DNA of 64,000 bases from Andreesenia sp964489735 (lineage in GTDB: Bacteria; Bacillota; Clostridia; Tissierellales; Gottschalkiaceae): positions 1-64,000 of the forward strand of contig CAZBAL010000006.1 in NCBI GenBank assembly GCA_964489735.1. Direction: 5' to 3'. Position 1 is the stretch's first letter. Each line of letters begins with the position of its first letter. Positions 1-9,075 of this stretch are shown one piece after another. The position numbers and the translations under genes were made by a program. A model generated the notes under the pieces. It did not search any database. It was not told the DNA's origin and saw nothing but the letters and a program-made list of their open reading frames with translations.

Positions 1-427
1 GAATATCCTCAGCACTCAGTCCGAGAATAGCACTCATGGCACCTTTTCCTTCTGGTACTGCTTCTTCCATAAGAGTTCCTCTTTTTCTCACTAGCTTAAG
101 AGCTTCCCCATAATCAATTACAGCAGCGTCAACTAATGCTGAGTATTCTCCTAGACTTAGGCCTGCAACTGCATCAGGTAATATTCCTCTATCTTTAAGT
201 ACTTCTGACACTGCGTGTGAAACCATGAGAATAGCAGGTTGAGTTATTTCTGTTTTCTTAATATCTTCATCACTGCCTTCAAAAACGATGCTCTTTAAGT
301 CAAATCCCAACACTTCATTTGAATCATCAATTATATTTTTTGCAATCTCATAATTTTCGTATATGTCTTTTCCCATTCCTGGATATTGAGCTCCCTGTCC
401 AGGGTAGATGAATGCAATTTTTTTCAA
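1..427 (-). CDS. fabD: Malonyl-CoA:ACP transacylase FabD (partial, C-terminus outside window)
   Basis: FabD moves malonyl groups from CoA to acyl carrier protein for cytoplasmic fatty acid synthesis. The visible 142 residues begin KKIAFIYPGQGAQ, the family's N-terminal oxyanion motif, and contain the nucleophile motif GLSLGEYS with Ser at about residue 91. I place the start at a TTG (427) because AGGAGG sits seven bases upstream. An ATG two codons earlier (433) directly abuts the Shine-Dalgarno and is less likely. The gene runs off the left edge. It follows fabK in the same direction with about 100 bp between them, so it probably belongs to the same fab operon. Confidence 0.93.
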   Translation of the reverse strand, partial: MKKIAFIYPGQGAQYPGMGKDIYENYEIAKNIIDDSNEVLGFDLKSIVFEGSDEDIKKTEITQPAILMVSHAVSEVLKDRGILPDAVAGLSLGEYSALVDAAVIDYGEALKLVRKRGTLMEEAVPEGKGAMSAILGLSAEDI

Positions 428-531
428 TAACATCCCTCCTCAAATAATTTTTTTTAGCAATTTATCAGTATAAATTTAATATTCATAATAACTTTAATAC
501 TCGTACCTCTTAGCTTTAAATACCATTCTCT

Positions 532-1473
532 CTATCTCAGACTCTCATTCAGTCTGTCTAAAACTCCATCAATTTGGCTCATAATATCCTCGATTATTTC
601 TGCTGCCGGTTTAATTTCACTTATCATACCTGCTGTCTGACCAGCCATCATTGATCCCATAGAGTCATCTCCATCTATTGCAGCAGCTCTAAGAGCTCCT
701 TTTCCAAACTCCTCAAGCTCCTCAACTGCAGTACCTTCTTCTTCCAGTCTATCAAACTCTCTTGTGAAGGCATTTTTTAGATTTCTCACAGGATGACCAG
801 TTGATCTTCCAGTTATAACAGCATCTCTATCTTTTGCTTTCAGTATTGCTTTTTTGAAATTTTCATGAGCTATACATTCATCTGCACAGATAAATCTAGT
901 TCCTATTTGAACAGCTTCAGCACCAAGTGCAAAACTCGCTACAAGCCCTCTTCCATCAGCTATTCCACCAGCAGCTATTACTGGGATATCAACTGCATCT
1001 GCTACCTGAGGTAGTAGAGTGAAAGTTGTAAGCTCTCCAACATGCCCACCGGCTTCAGTTCCCTCAACAATTATTGCATCCGCTCCATTTTTCTCCATTC
1101 TTTTGGCAAGTGCAGTACTAGGTACCACCGGTATTATTTTTATTCCATTGTCTTTAAGCTGTTCAAAGTACTTACCTGGATTTCCTGCTCCAGTAGTAAC
1201 TACCGACACCTTTTCTCTACACACAAGATCCATTATCTCCTCTGCATGTGGAGACAGTAACATGACATTTACTCCGAACGGTTTATCTGTCATAGCTCTC
1301 ACTTTCTTGATCTGTTCTTCTACATAAACAGCATCTGCATTACCGCATCCAATTATTCCAAGTCCTCCTGCTTCTGAAACTGCTGCTGCTAGCTCTGCAG
1401 TTCCAAGCCATGCCATTCCACCCTGAAATATAGGATACTTTATATTTAAAATATCGCATAATCTATTATTCAA
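532..1473 (-). CDS. fabK: Enoyl-ACP reductase II FabK (FMN-dependent)
   Basis: This 313-residue protein is a nitronate monooxygenase-like TIM barrel that reduces trans-2-enoyl-ACP, the last step of fatty acid elongation, using FMN and NAD(P)H. The N-terminus (CDILNIKYPIFQGGMAWLG), the EGTEAGGHVG loop near residue 140, the IPVIAAGGIADG strand and the IGTRFICADE segment are typical of FabK rather than FabI. The start is a TTG with GAGGTG five to eight bases upstream. It lies 30 bp after fabH and before fabD. FabK enzymes are usually insensitive to triclosan; that is family knowledge and is not visible here. Confidence 0.93.
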   Translation of the reverse strand: MNNRLCDILNIKYPIFQGGMAWLGTAELAAAVSEAGGLGIIGCGNADAVYVEEQIKKVRAMTDKPFGVNVMLLSPHAEEIMDLVCREKVSVVTTGAGNPGKYFEQLKDNGIKIIPVVPSTALAKRMEKNGADAIIVEGTEAGGHVGELTTFTLLPQVADAVDIPVIAAGGIADGRGLVASFALGAEAVQIGTRFICADECIAHENFKKAILKAKDRDAVITGRSTGHPVRNLKNAFTREFDRLEEEGTAVEELEEFGKGALRAAAIDGDDSMGSMMAGQTAGMISEIKPAAEIIEDIMSQIDGVLDRLNESLR

Positions 1474-1503
1474 AATATCACCTCAACGCCACTGCGTAAT
1501 TTT

Positions 1504-2499
1504 TTATAAACTCCAGCTCATCAGTGAAGCTCCCCATGTGAGTCCTCCTCCGAAACCAAGCATGAGGACCTTATCATTTCTTTTAAGTCTTCCATCTCTA
1601 TATGCCTCATCCAGAGCTATTGGTATAGAGGCAGCTGAAACATTTCCATACTTATCTAAATTCACCATTATCTTGTCCGAGCCAAGATTCAGCTTCTTAT
1701 TAGCCGCGTCTATAATTCTGATGTTTGCCTGATGCGGAACCATAAGACCCAGATCTTCACTCTGCAGATCATATCTTTTTAACATTGTATCTGCAAGCTC
1801 AGGGATTTTTCTGACAGCAAATTTAAATATATCTGAACCACTCATCTTTACATACTGATCGCCTGCTTTGAGTGTCTCATCAGAAGTCGGTCTGACAGAA
1901 CCTCCGGCTTCAACTATAAGCTTGTCACCACCAGTGCCATCACTTCCAAGTTCAAATCCAATTAGACCTGTATCCGCTTCAACCCTGCCTATTACAGCAG
2001 CACCTGCACCATCCCCAAATAGAACGCAAGTACCTCTATCTGTCCAGTCTATGATGCTAGACATTTTTTCAGCGCCGATCAGAAGCACGTTTTTATAAAG
2101 ACCTGAATTTATATATCCATAAGCTATAGACAATCCATAGATAAAACCTGAACATGCTGCTGATATGTCAAAAGACGGTATATTTTTAACACCTAGTTTT
2201 GCCTGAACCCCACAAGCTGTTGCGGGAGTTGGCTGATCTGGAGACATAGTAGCAACTATTATTACGTCTATATCCTCCTTGGTGATTCCTGCCGAGTCAA
2301 TTGCCTTTAATGCAGCTTTTACAGCTAAATCCGATGTTGATTCATCTTCGCTCGCTATTCTTCTCTCTTTGATTCCAGTTCTAGCAGTAATCCACTCATC
2401 AGAGGTATCTACGATTTTTTCTAAATCAAAATTGTCCATAATTTTCTCAGGAAGATACGAACCTAGTCCGATTATTCCTGCATTGTACTCTCTATTCAT
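1504..2499 (-). CDS. fabH: Beta-ketoacyl-ACP synthase III FabH
   Basis: FabH condenses acetyl-CoA or a branched acyl-CoA with malonyl-ACP to start fatty acid synthesis. The 331-residue protein has the catalytic cysteine in DISAACSGF (about residue 116), the histidine in VPHQANIRI and the asparagine in KYGNVSAAS, completing the Cys-His-Asn triad. The open frame extends 14 codons further upstream, but the ATG at 2499 has AGGAGG seven bases before it and gives the usual N-terminus. It overlaps the end of plsX by a few bases, which suggests translational coupling. Confidence 0.95.
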   Translation of the reverse strand: MNREYNAGIIGLGSYLPEKIMDNFDLEKIVDTSDEWITARTGIKERRIASEDESTSDLAVKAALKAIDSAGITKEDIDVIIVATMSPDQPTPATACGVQAKLGVKNIPSFDISAACSGFIYGLSIAYGYINSGLYKNVLLIGAEKMSSIIDWTDRGTCVLFGDGAGAAVIGRVEADTGLIGFELGSDGTGGDKLIVEAGGSVRPTSDETLKAGDQYVKMSGSDIFKFAVRKIPELADTMLKRYDLQSEDLGLMVPHQANIRIIDAANKKLNLGSDKIMVNLDKYGNVSAASIPIALDEAYRDGRLKRNDKVLMLGFGGGLTWGASLMSWSL

Positions 2500-3508
2500 C
2501 CTTATCCTCCTGCTGTAATTCTGACTCAATTTTTTCTGCAACTCTATTGTTTACAAAGTTTCTAGCCTGAGCAATAGCATTTTTTATGGTAACAGCGTCT
2601 GCGCTCCCATGTGCCTTTATTACAGCACCTTTTATTCCAAGCAATGCTGCTCCTCCGTATTCATTGTAGGATAGAGAACTGCCTAAATTCCTCAAATCCT
2701 TCTGTATAAATAAAGCGGCTATTTTTGACTTCAATGAACTCGTAAGTGTTTTTTTCACTAATGAAAACAGATATGAGGTAGTTCCTTCAATCGTTTTCAA
2801 AATCATGTTTCCAGTGAATCCATCACAAACTAGAACATCTGCTTCTGTTTCAAAAAGATCTCTTGCCTCTACATTTCCAACGAAATTTATTGCGCTCGTA
2901 TTAGCCATAATCTCATAAGCATCTTTATACAGTTCGCTTCCTTTTTCTTTTTCAACACCTATATTTATAAGTCCCACCTTAGGACTTTCTGTCTTTAATA
3001 TACAGGATGAATAAATGCTGCCCATGATAGCAAACTGCTGAAGATACTTGGCTTTGCACTCTGAATTTGCACCTGCGTCAAGAAGAAAACCGTTACCACT
3101 TTTCTTAGGGTAGATAAAGCCTATAGCAGGCCTTTCTATGCCTTTTATTCTCTTAACTATGAGAATTCCTCCACTTAAAAGAGCACCCGTGTTGCCAGAT
3201 GAAACCAGAGCAGAAACTTCTTTATTCTTAACCGCATTCATTCCTAATACTATCGATGAATTTTTCTTCTTTCTGATTGCCATTGCTGGCTCTTCATTAT
3301 TGGTAATAACTTCCGTTGAATTCAATACTGTAACTCTATTTATATCATATTTATACTTTTCTAATTCAATATTCGCCTTCTCTGAATCTCCAATTAAAAG
3401 TAATTCGATATCATCATATTCTTCAAGAGCCATCATAGCTCCCTTTAGATTTACTGGGATTCCACTATCTCCTCCCATCAAATCCACTGCTATTTTCAAA
3501 CTCATCAT
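2492..3508 (-). CDS. plsX: Phosphate acyltransferase PlsX
   Basis: PlsX converts acyl-ACP to acyl-phosphate, which PlsY (also in this window, 53.9 kb) uses to acylate glycerol-3-phosphate. The N-terminus KIAVDLMGGDSG and the internal VSSGNTGALLSGG, LLDAGANSECK and DGFTGNMILK segments are family hallmarks. About 338 residues is normal length. Two ATGs and a TTG cluster at the start behind GAGAGG; the TTG at 3499 would give the canonical KIAVD start, so the exact start is uncertain by three codons. Its stop overlaps the fabH start. Confidence 0.94.
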   Translation of the reverse strand: MMSLKIAVDLMGGDSGIPVNLKGAMMALEEYDDIELLLIGDSEKANIELEKYKYDINRVTVLNSTEVITNNEEPAMAIRKKKNSSIVLGMNAVKNKEVSALVSSGNTGALLSGGILIVKRIKGIERPAIGFIYPKKSGNGFLLDAGANSECKAKYLQQFAIMGSIYSSCILKTESPKVGLINIGVEKEKGSELYKDAYEIMANTSAINFVGNVEARDLFETEADVLVCDGFTGNMILKTIEGTTSYLFSLVKKTLTSSLKSKIAALFIQKDLRNLGSSLSYNEYGGAALLGIKGAVIKAHGSADAVTIKNAIAQARNFVNNRVAEKIESELQQEDKDE

Positions 3509-3666
3509 CCTCTCGAATGGTTTTTCACTAACATCGCAATTTCTATCTCAAAATTGAAAATAGTGGGTAATTTAGCTCAATGCTGTAAAATAATACTATC
3601 TAAAAGTATATATTATACACTATATAAAATCAATTGATTTTTATCCATTACATCCTTATGTAAAAA
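3509..3666. other. plsX upstream region, no clear operator
   Basis: This AT-rich gap lies between the deacetylase terminator and plsX and should hold the promoter of the plsX-fabH-fabK-fabD run. It has several TATAAT-like hexamers around 3600-3620 but no well-spaced -35 that I can defend. I see no FapR-type palindrome. Confidence 0.4.
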
Positions 3667-3692
3667 GGATGTACCAATATATAGGCACATCC
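3662..3692 (-). terminator. Rho-independent terminator after the deacetylase gene
   Basis: Read on the minus strand, GGATGTGCC pairs with GGTACATCC (nine pairs, one G-T) around an eight-base AT loop and is followed by TTTTT. It lies about 120 bp beyond the deacetylase stop codon and separates that gene from plsX. Confidence 0.75.
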
Positions 3693-3808
3693 TCTCTTAT
3701 TAGTTATTATTAATTTTATACGTTGATAATATAGTGATATTTTTCAAATTTTGCTGAATAATTATCAGTATACTGTCTATTATTTAACTATTTATTCTAG
3801 TTTTCAGA

Positions 3809-5068
3809 CTAGACACCGGCCATTTGTCTCAATAGTTCAATTCTCTGTGCCTGATCAATCACATCAGAGTATGGCAACACTTCAGGCTTTCCTTCTAACT
3901 TCAGCATGTTTGTAAGCACTCTGATAGGTGTTTTGCTTACAGGAGTATTCAGTCTTTTGATGCTGTTCTTTTCCACTTTAAGATTAGAAATCCCGTGTTC
4001 CGTTCCAAGGGTGTATTTATATCCCATTCTATTGTAAAACTGATCGGTTATATCTTCTCTCAGACCAAATGGATACACAAAAACTTCAGCATTTCTACCT
4101 ATGCAGTTCTGCATTTTCTGCTGAAACATTATCTCATCACCTGCAAGTCTGCCTTCTGTTGCTTCAATCGGTTCTTCTTTTAACGGCATAACTCCTCTAG
4201 GTGTCTTTACATCATCTCCAAGCTCATGAAGATTATACGTATGTCCTTCAATTCTGAAGACACCCGAATCTTCCATTTCTCTTGCATTTTTCCAGCTCAG
4301 AAATTTCAGCCTTTCGTTATCTACACTGTGTCTGTAAGTATTGAATTCCAGATCCAGCTTGCTTCCTATCACCGCAACAGTTCCTTTTATTCCAAGTTTT
4401 TTCATGATAGGATATGCTATTTCATAATTGCTAAAATAACCATCATCAAAAGTTACAATTACGGAGTTTTTAGCAATCACTTTTTCTCCAGCAAGAAATT
4501 TAGAGTAGTCATCAAAAGTTATTGCCTGATAGCCCAATACCTTTAGATAGAGCATATATTCTTCAAAAGTCTTATCGCTTATTATTACACCAACATCTCC
4601 TTTGTAATCCTTTCTGATTTCATGGAATATTAAAATAGGGATATTGTGATTTCCATCTCTATCCATAGGTTCTCCGTGTTTTTCCTGTGAATATTCATTC
4701 ATAGACTCAAACTGAGTTCTTTCATCAATCATCTTGTTCCTTTTTTGTTCTTCTAGTTCTAAATGCGCTCTCTTCGGAGACAGAATTTCCTCTTTATCTG
4801 CCCCGTCACCAACTTTATCAGTATCCGTATCTCTATCCTCTGATTCCTTATCAGCTTCTAAATCAGACGTTCCATCTGCTTTTTCTTTCTGGCTCTCACT
4901 TTTAATGCTCTCGTCCGATTCTATTGAAGAGGTTTCATCATTAAGGCTAATTATTGAAACCTGTCCCAGTCCTTCTGAAAAAGCTTCTGTCAAAGGGTTT
5001 TTAACAAGAAGAAGACCTGTTGTTACCAATAGAGAAAAAACACAAGCAAGCAATACTCTTTTTTTCAT
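3809..5068 (-). CDS. Exported polysaccharide deacetylase (NodB / IcaB-PgaB-like)
   Basis: The 419-residue protein starts with a signal-anchor helix (MKKRVLLACVF onward) followed by an acidic, low-complexity Ser/Asp/Glu-rich linker to about residue 100. A NodB-type carbohydrate esterase domain follows. The metal-binding motifs are VTFDDGY (Asp pair) and the HxxxxH of EGHTYNLHE; the HTYxLH form resembles the poly-GlcNAc deacetylases IcaB and PgaB. It probably removes acetyl groups from a wall or exopolysaccharide outside the cell. The longest frame begins 23 codons upstream, but the ATG at 5068 has GGGTGA before it and begins the signal sequence. The gene sits between rpmF and plsX, where these are usually adjacent, and has its own terminator. 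Confidence 0.82.
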   Translation of the reverse strand: MKKRVLLACVFSLLVTTGLLLVKNPLTEAFSEGLGQVSIISLNDETSSIESDESIKSESQKEKADGTSDLEADKESEDRDTDTDKVGDGADKEEILSPKRAHLELEEQKRNKMIDERTQFESMNEYSQEKHGEPMDRDGNHNIPILIFHEIRKDYKGDVGVIISDKTFEEYMLYLKVLGYQAITFDDYSKFLAGEKVIAKNSVIVTFDDGYFSNYEIAYPIMKKLGIKGTVAVIGSKLDLEFNTYRHSVDNERLKFLSWKNAREMEDSGVFRIEGHTYNLHELGDDVKTPRGVMPLKEEPIEATEGRLAGDEIMFQQKMQNCIGRNAEVFVYPFGLREDITDQFYNRMGYKYTLGTEHGISNLKVEKNSIKRLNTPVSKTPIRVLTNMLKLEGKPEVLPYSDVIDQAQRIELLRQMAGV

Positions 5069-5252
5069 GATTTCACCCATCCATATTTTTATTAAATCAT
5101 AACAGTATTTTGAATTATGTATTGCACTATTAGTCATATCATATTAATTCAATTAATGTATCATTATTATCCTTAATTTAATTATAAATCAAACAAAATC
5201 ATTTTTCATAGAAATAATCCAAATTTATTTAATCTTTACCAAAAAAATGCAT

Positions 5253-5297
5253 AAAAAAAGGGTGTAAACAACAATACTGTCATCTACTCCCCTTGAT
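5253..5297 (-). terminator. Possible terminator after rpmF
   Basis: On the minus strand AAGGG pairs with CCCTT, with a weak GTA/TAC extension, followed by seven T residues. The stem is short and imperfect, so this is a tentative end for the DUF177-rpmF transcript. Confidence 0.4.
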
Positions 5298-5338
5298 TAA
5301 TAATTTAAAAGAATCTGCGCAAGTTCTCTTAAGATTTA

Positions 5339-5518
5339 TTAGTCTACTGATACAACCTCTTCACCTTTGTAGTAACCGCATTCTCCACATACTCTGTGTG
5401 GCATTTTTGGCTCATTACATTGTGGACAAGTCACAACTGTAGCTTTTTTTAGTATTTGAGCTGAAGCTCTTCTTGAATCTCTTTTAGCTTTTGATGTTTT
5501 ACGCTTAGGTACTGCCAT
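5339..5518 (-). CDS. rpmF: 50S ribosomal protein bL32
   Basis: The 59-residue protein begins MAVPKRKTSKAKRDSRRA, the standard bL32 start, and carries a zinc ribbon CPQC...CGEC, so it is the zinc-binding (C+) form. A near-perfect AAGGAGGTG lies before the ATG. It follows the DUF177 gene by about 100 bp in the same direction, the pairing found in most bacteria. Confidence 0.97.
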   Translation of the reverse strand: MAVPKRKTSKAKRDSRRASAQILKKATVVTCPQCNEPKMPHRVCGECGYYKGEEVVSVD

Positions 5519-5616
5519 TCAAAAACACCTCCTTAATTCTATCTAAAAATAAACTATCCTTTATATTCTACCATAATAACAATGACGGTAAAACACTTTT
5601 TTAGCTATTCTCACAA

Positions 5617-6123
5617 TTAATTAAAAAAATCTTTGAGTTTAGCTAATCTTGGGTCAACATTATCTATTTCACAATTACATGATTCCTTATTAAGATCTGC
5701 TCCACATTCAGGACATAAGCCCCTGCAATCTTCAGAACATATAACTCTCATAGGTGATGAAGCAACAACTATGCTAGATAACAGTTCTTCAATGAAAATC
5801 TCATCTTCACTGTACTCTACTATAGAGTCTTCATCTTCATTTGACTCAGAGGTACCTTCTCTAACTAATTCAGCATCAATATCCGCTTCAACATTCACTA
5901 CCGTATCAACAAGACATCTAGCACAATCATCTTCATAATCAAATCTGACTTTGCCAGTTATTACACCTCTATTTGAATCCGCATAAACATTACCTGTAAA
6001 AGTTACAGGCATAATTATATGCTCGCCAACAACTCTTTTATCGAGTTGAATTTCTTGATCAAATGAAATAAAAGATTCTGTACCATCAATTAGTTTCTTC
6101 AAATTTAACTTCATCAGTTTCAC
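5617..6123 (-). CDS. DUF177 (YceD) family protein upstream of rpmF
   Basis: This 168-residue protein matches the YceD/DUF177 family, which is almost always encoded just before rpmF and is linked to 23S rRNA accumulation in some bacteria and plants. It has an acidic central region, a DDCARCL cysteine pair near residue 88, and a C-terminal cysteine cluster (CSEDCRGLCPECG, then CNC) that looks like a zinc site. Two in-frame ATGs lie three codons apart at the start. Molecular function is not established. Confidence 0.85.
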   Translation of the reverse strand: MKLMKLNLKKLIDGTESFISFDQEIQLDKRVVGEHIIMPVTFTGNVYADSNRGVITGKVRFDYEDDCARCLVDTVVNVEADIDAELVREGTSESNEDEDSIVEYSEDEIFIEELLSSIVVASSPMRVICSEDCRGLCPECGADLNKESCNCEIDNVDPRLAKLKDFFN

Positions 6124-6235
6124 CTCTATTTATGCTGCCAAAACCTATTATAGTAAGGCTTAAAGCATTTGTCAAGTATTTTTATTGACACTGTTTTTCT
6201 ATTTTTATTTTATGTTTTGATATAGAGTATCAATC

Positions 6236-6269
6236 TAAAAACCTCTAACAGAGTCTACTGTTAGAGGTT
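6236..6269 (-). terminator. Rho-independent terminator after ackA
   Basis: A perfect 12-pair stem (AACCTCTAACAG with its complement) and a six-base loop are followed on the minus strand by a T run. It lies about 40 bp past the ackA stop. Confidence 0.9.
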
Positions 6270-6306
6270 AAAGAATAACACTATTAAATTAATCAATCAA
6301 GATCCA

Positions 6307-7500
6307 TTATTTTGAAAGAGCTAATGTATCTCTTGCAATCATAAGTTCCTCATTTGTAGGAACAACTAGTACGTCAACTTTAGAGTTTTCAGTACTTATT
6401 ACTACTTCTTTTCCTCTTGACTTGTTCTTTTCATCATCTATTTCAACACCTAAGAACTCTAGCCCCTTACATACAAAAGCTCTATCTTCTGCAGAGTTTT
6501 CACCAACACCTGCTGTAAATACTATCGTATCTACACCACCCATAAGAGCCGTATATGATCCAACATATTTTAGTACAGAGTTTTTAAACAGTTTAAGTGC
6601 TAATGCTGCTCTTTCATTTCCGTCAGCCGCTGCCTCTTCAACATCTCTAAAGTCACTGCTTACACCTGAAACTCCAAACACTCCTGACTTTTTGTTCATT
6701 AAGTCGCTCATCTCATCAGAGTTAAGATCTTCTTTTTCCATTACAAATGGAACTATTGCCGGGTCAATAACTCCACATCTAGTTCCCATAACTATACCTT
6801 CTAATGGAGTGAATCCCATACTAGTATCTAAACATTTTCCATCTTTAACTGCTGAAACTGATGAACCATTTCCTAAGTGACATGTGATCATCTTTAGGTC
6901 TTTAAGATCTTTTCCTAATATTTCAGCTGCACGGTTTGAAACATATTTGTGTGATGTTCCGTGTGCTCCATATCTTCTTATGCCATATTTTTCATAAAGT
7001 TCATAAGGTAATGCGTATATATATGATTCTCTTGGCATTGTTTGGTGGAATGCTGTATCGAATACTGCTACCATAGGTGCGTTTGGAAGCAGTTCCTGAC
7101 ATGCTTCTATTCCCATAATATTTGGAGGATTGTGAAGAGGTGCAATATCTATACAATCTTTGATTCCATTAAGTACTTCATCAGTTATCAGTTCTGATTT
7201 AGTGAATTTTTCACCACCGTGAACAACTCTATGTCCAACTGCTCCTATCTCATCTAATGAGCTTATTGCTCCGATTTCTGAATCTAGAAGTGCATCAATT
7301 ACAAGGTTTAATGCCACTTTATGATTTGGCATAGGTTCTTCTATAATCACTCTTTCCTTACCTTCAGTATCGTGCTTGATTCTCGACCCATCTATTCCTA
7401 TTCTCTCTGCTAAACCAACAGCTAGTATTTTTTCATCAGTCATATCAATTAATTGATATTTTAATGACGAAGATCCGCAGTTTATTACTAAAATATTCAT
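6307..7500 (-). CDS. ackA: Acetate kinase
   Basis: Acetate kinase interconverts acetyl-phosphate plus ADP with acetate plus ATP and is a main energy-yielding step in fermentative anaerobes. The 397-residue length is typical. Visible motifs include the N-terminal NCGSSSLKYQ, GHRVVHGGE, AVFDTAFHQTMP, HGTSHKYV and the nucleotide-binding CHLGNGSSV. No phosphotransacetylase gene is in the window. The transcript ends at its own hairpin, and the gene is divergent from tmcAL, with which it shares a 270 bp intergenic region. Confidence 0.97.
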   Translation of the reverse strand: MNILVINCGSSSLKYQLIDMTDEKILAVGLAERIGIDGSRIKHDTEGKERVIIEEPMPNHKVALNLVIDALLDSEIGAISSLDEIGAVGHRVVHGGEKFTKSELITDEVLNGIKDCIDIAPLHNPPNIMGIEACQELLPNAPMVAVFDTAFHQTMPRESYIYALPYELYEKYGIRRYGAHGTSHKYVSNRAAEILGKDLKDLKMITCHLGNGSSVSAVKDGKCLDTSMGFTPLEGIVMGTRCGVIDPAIVPFVMEKEDLNSDEMSDLMNKKSGVFGVSGVSSDFRDVEEAAADGNERAALALKLFKNSVLKYVGSYTALMGGVDTIVFTAGVGENSAEDRAFVCKGLEFLGVEIDDEKNKSRGKEVVISTENSKVDVLVVPTNEELMIARDTLALSK

Positions 7501-7536
7501 GAATTTTAGTCCTCCCTTATTATTATCTATAATTTT

Positions 7537-7565
7537 ATGATATTATAGTTATTAGAAAAAATCAA
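7537..7565 (-). promoter_or_regulatory. Candidate ackA promoter
   Basis: On the minus strand TTGATT and TATCAT are separated by 17 bases, with a second TATAAT-like hexamer overlapping the spacer. Both hexamers deviate from consensus, so confidence is limited. Confidence 0.4.
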
Positions 7566-7720
7566 CCTGTTAAGAACTATTTGAATTTCTTATTTTAATA
7601 CATTAATACTTTGTTAACAAATTGTTATATTGAAGTTAAATTCACAAAATATTCAACAGGTACTTAATAAATAGATACTTAATAATACGATCTTCAATTC
7701 AATGGGCATGGGAATGAGAC

Positions 7721-7729
7721 CTGATATAA
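7721..7729 (+). promoter_or_regulatory. Extended -10 promoter for tmcAL
   Basis: The sequence TGATATAAT is a perfect extended -10 element about 40 bases before the start codon. No good -35 is visible, as expected for extended -10 promoters. Confidence 0.6.
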
Positions 7730-7769
7730 TAGTTAAGATGTAAGTACCTTACTAAAAGGTGGTGTAAAT

Positions 7770-9026
7770 ATGAAAGTATGTGCAATTATCGCAGAATACA
7801 ATCCTTTCCACAATGGACATATGTACCATATTAATAAATCGAAGGAAATGAGCAGTGCTGATGGTATAATCGTCATAATGAGTGGTAACTTTGTACAGCG
7901 TGGTGGCCCAGCATTAATAGATAAATGGAAAAGAAGCAAATCTGCAGTTTTAAATGGGGCTGATCTTGTAATCGAACTCCCTTATGTATATGCTTCTCAA
8001 ACCGCAGAGATATTTGCTAAAGGTGCGGTCCAGATTTTAGACAGCACTAATGCTATTGATTATCTCTCATTTGGATCAGAGTCTGAAAATCTTTCAGAAC
8101 TAAAAAAAATTGCTGAAATTTTATCTGAAGAACCTGAGGAATACTCTGAACTTCTTAAAAATGGTCTGAAGAAAGGTCTAAACTATCCAGCAGCTAGAGA
8201 GTTAGCAGTCGAAAAATACCTTGGAACAGAGATTCCAGAGTTATCAGAGCCTAACAATATTTTGGGAATTGAGTATTTGAAGGCACTCTACGAGTTAAAC
8301 AGCAGTATTGAACCAGTCAATATAGTCAGATATAAGTCAAGCCATAACTCCCCAAAACTTATAAGTGATATCAGCTCTGCAACATCTATAAGAAAGATAC
8401 TCTTGGAAAACATGAGTCCAGATAGAGGAATTAATGAACTATTGAACACTGTTCCAGATAGCACATCATCCGAACTTATTGCCTTTTTGGATGAACATGG
8501 GTGCTTCAATTCATTTGATAAGTTATTCAGATTCATATTGTATCAACTCATTTTCGATTCTATGGAGTCCGATAGTTTAAAGAAAATGAATATTTTCGAT
8601 TTGGACAACGATCTTTTCAATAGGATTATCAATTCAATCAATAAAAATTATGGGAAAATAAACAATATAGAGGAGTTAATGGAGAAAATAAAGTCTAAAA
8701 ACTACACTCTCACTAGAATTAGAAGAGTTCTTTCAAATATTGCTATGAAACTTAAAAGTGAAGACGTTTATCTTTTTAAAAATCATAGACCAAACTATGT
8801 AAGAGTTTTAGCATCTAATAAAAAAGGCTTTGACATAATAAGTAAAATAAAGAAGAATTCAGATTTGAATATTATATTGAAATTCTCTGATATTAAAACC
8901 ATGGAAAACAGCACAGACAGAAAAATGCTGGAATATGAAGTTCTCTCAACCAATCTGTATAACCTTTTATTGGATAACACTAGTATTAATCAGGATTATA
9001 GAACTACTCCATTTATACAAAAATGA
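7770..9026 (+). CDS. tmcAL: tRNA(Met) cytidine acetate ligase TmcAL (YlbM)
   Basis: TmcAL activates acetate with ATP and forms N4-acetylcytidine at the wobble position of elongator tRNA(Met). The 418-residue protein has the nucleotidyltransferase signature IIAEYNPFHNGHMYHI at its N-terminus (HxGH type), the MSGNFVQRG loop, and a long C-terminal domain with SSATSIRKIL. AGGTGG stands before the ATG. The gene is one of few on the plus strand and is divergent from ackA, whose product handles the same small molecule. Its stop codon lies inside the arm of a strong shared hairpin. Confidence 0.92.
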   Translation: MKVCAIIAEYNPFHNGHMYHINKSKEMSSADGIIVIMSGNFVQRGGPALIDKWKRSKSAVLNGADLVIELPYVYASQTAEIFAKGAVQILDSTNAIDYLSFGSESENLSELKKIAEILSEEPEEYSELLKNGLKKGLNYPAARELAVEKYLGTEIPELSEPNNILGIEYLKALYELNSSIEPVNIVRYKSSHNSPKLISDISSATSIRKILLENMSPDRGINELLNTVPDSTSSELIAFLDEHGCFNSFDKLFRFILYQLIFDSMESDSLKKMNIFDLDNDLFNRIINSINKNYGKINNIEELMEKIKSKNYTLTRIRRVLSNIAMKLKSEDVYLFKNHRPNYVRVLASNKKGFDIISKIKKNSDLNIILKFSDIKTMENSTDRKMLEYEVLSTNLYNLLLDNTSINQDYRTTPFIQK

Positions 9027-9060
9027 GCCATGCTGAGAAATAACTCTCACATGGCTCATT
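9022..9060. terminator. Bidirectional terminator between tmcAL and the coaD group
   Basis: An 11-pair arm (AATGAGCCATG) extended by a five-pair inner stem with one bulged C makes a very stable hairpin. On the minus strand it is followed by TTTTT; on the plus strand the tail is AT-rich. It serves two convergent transcripts. Confidence 0.85.
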
Positions 9061-9075
9061 TAATTAGAATATTAT

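Noticed and set aside
3509..3666. FapR operator before plsX
   Set aside because: No palindrome resembling the FapR site is present.
7733..7939. Minus-strand ORF opposite the tmcAL start
   Set aside because: It is antisense to a strongly conserved coding region and has no Shine-Dalgarno.
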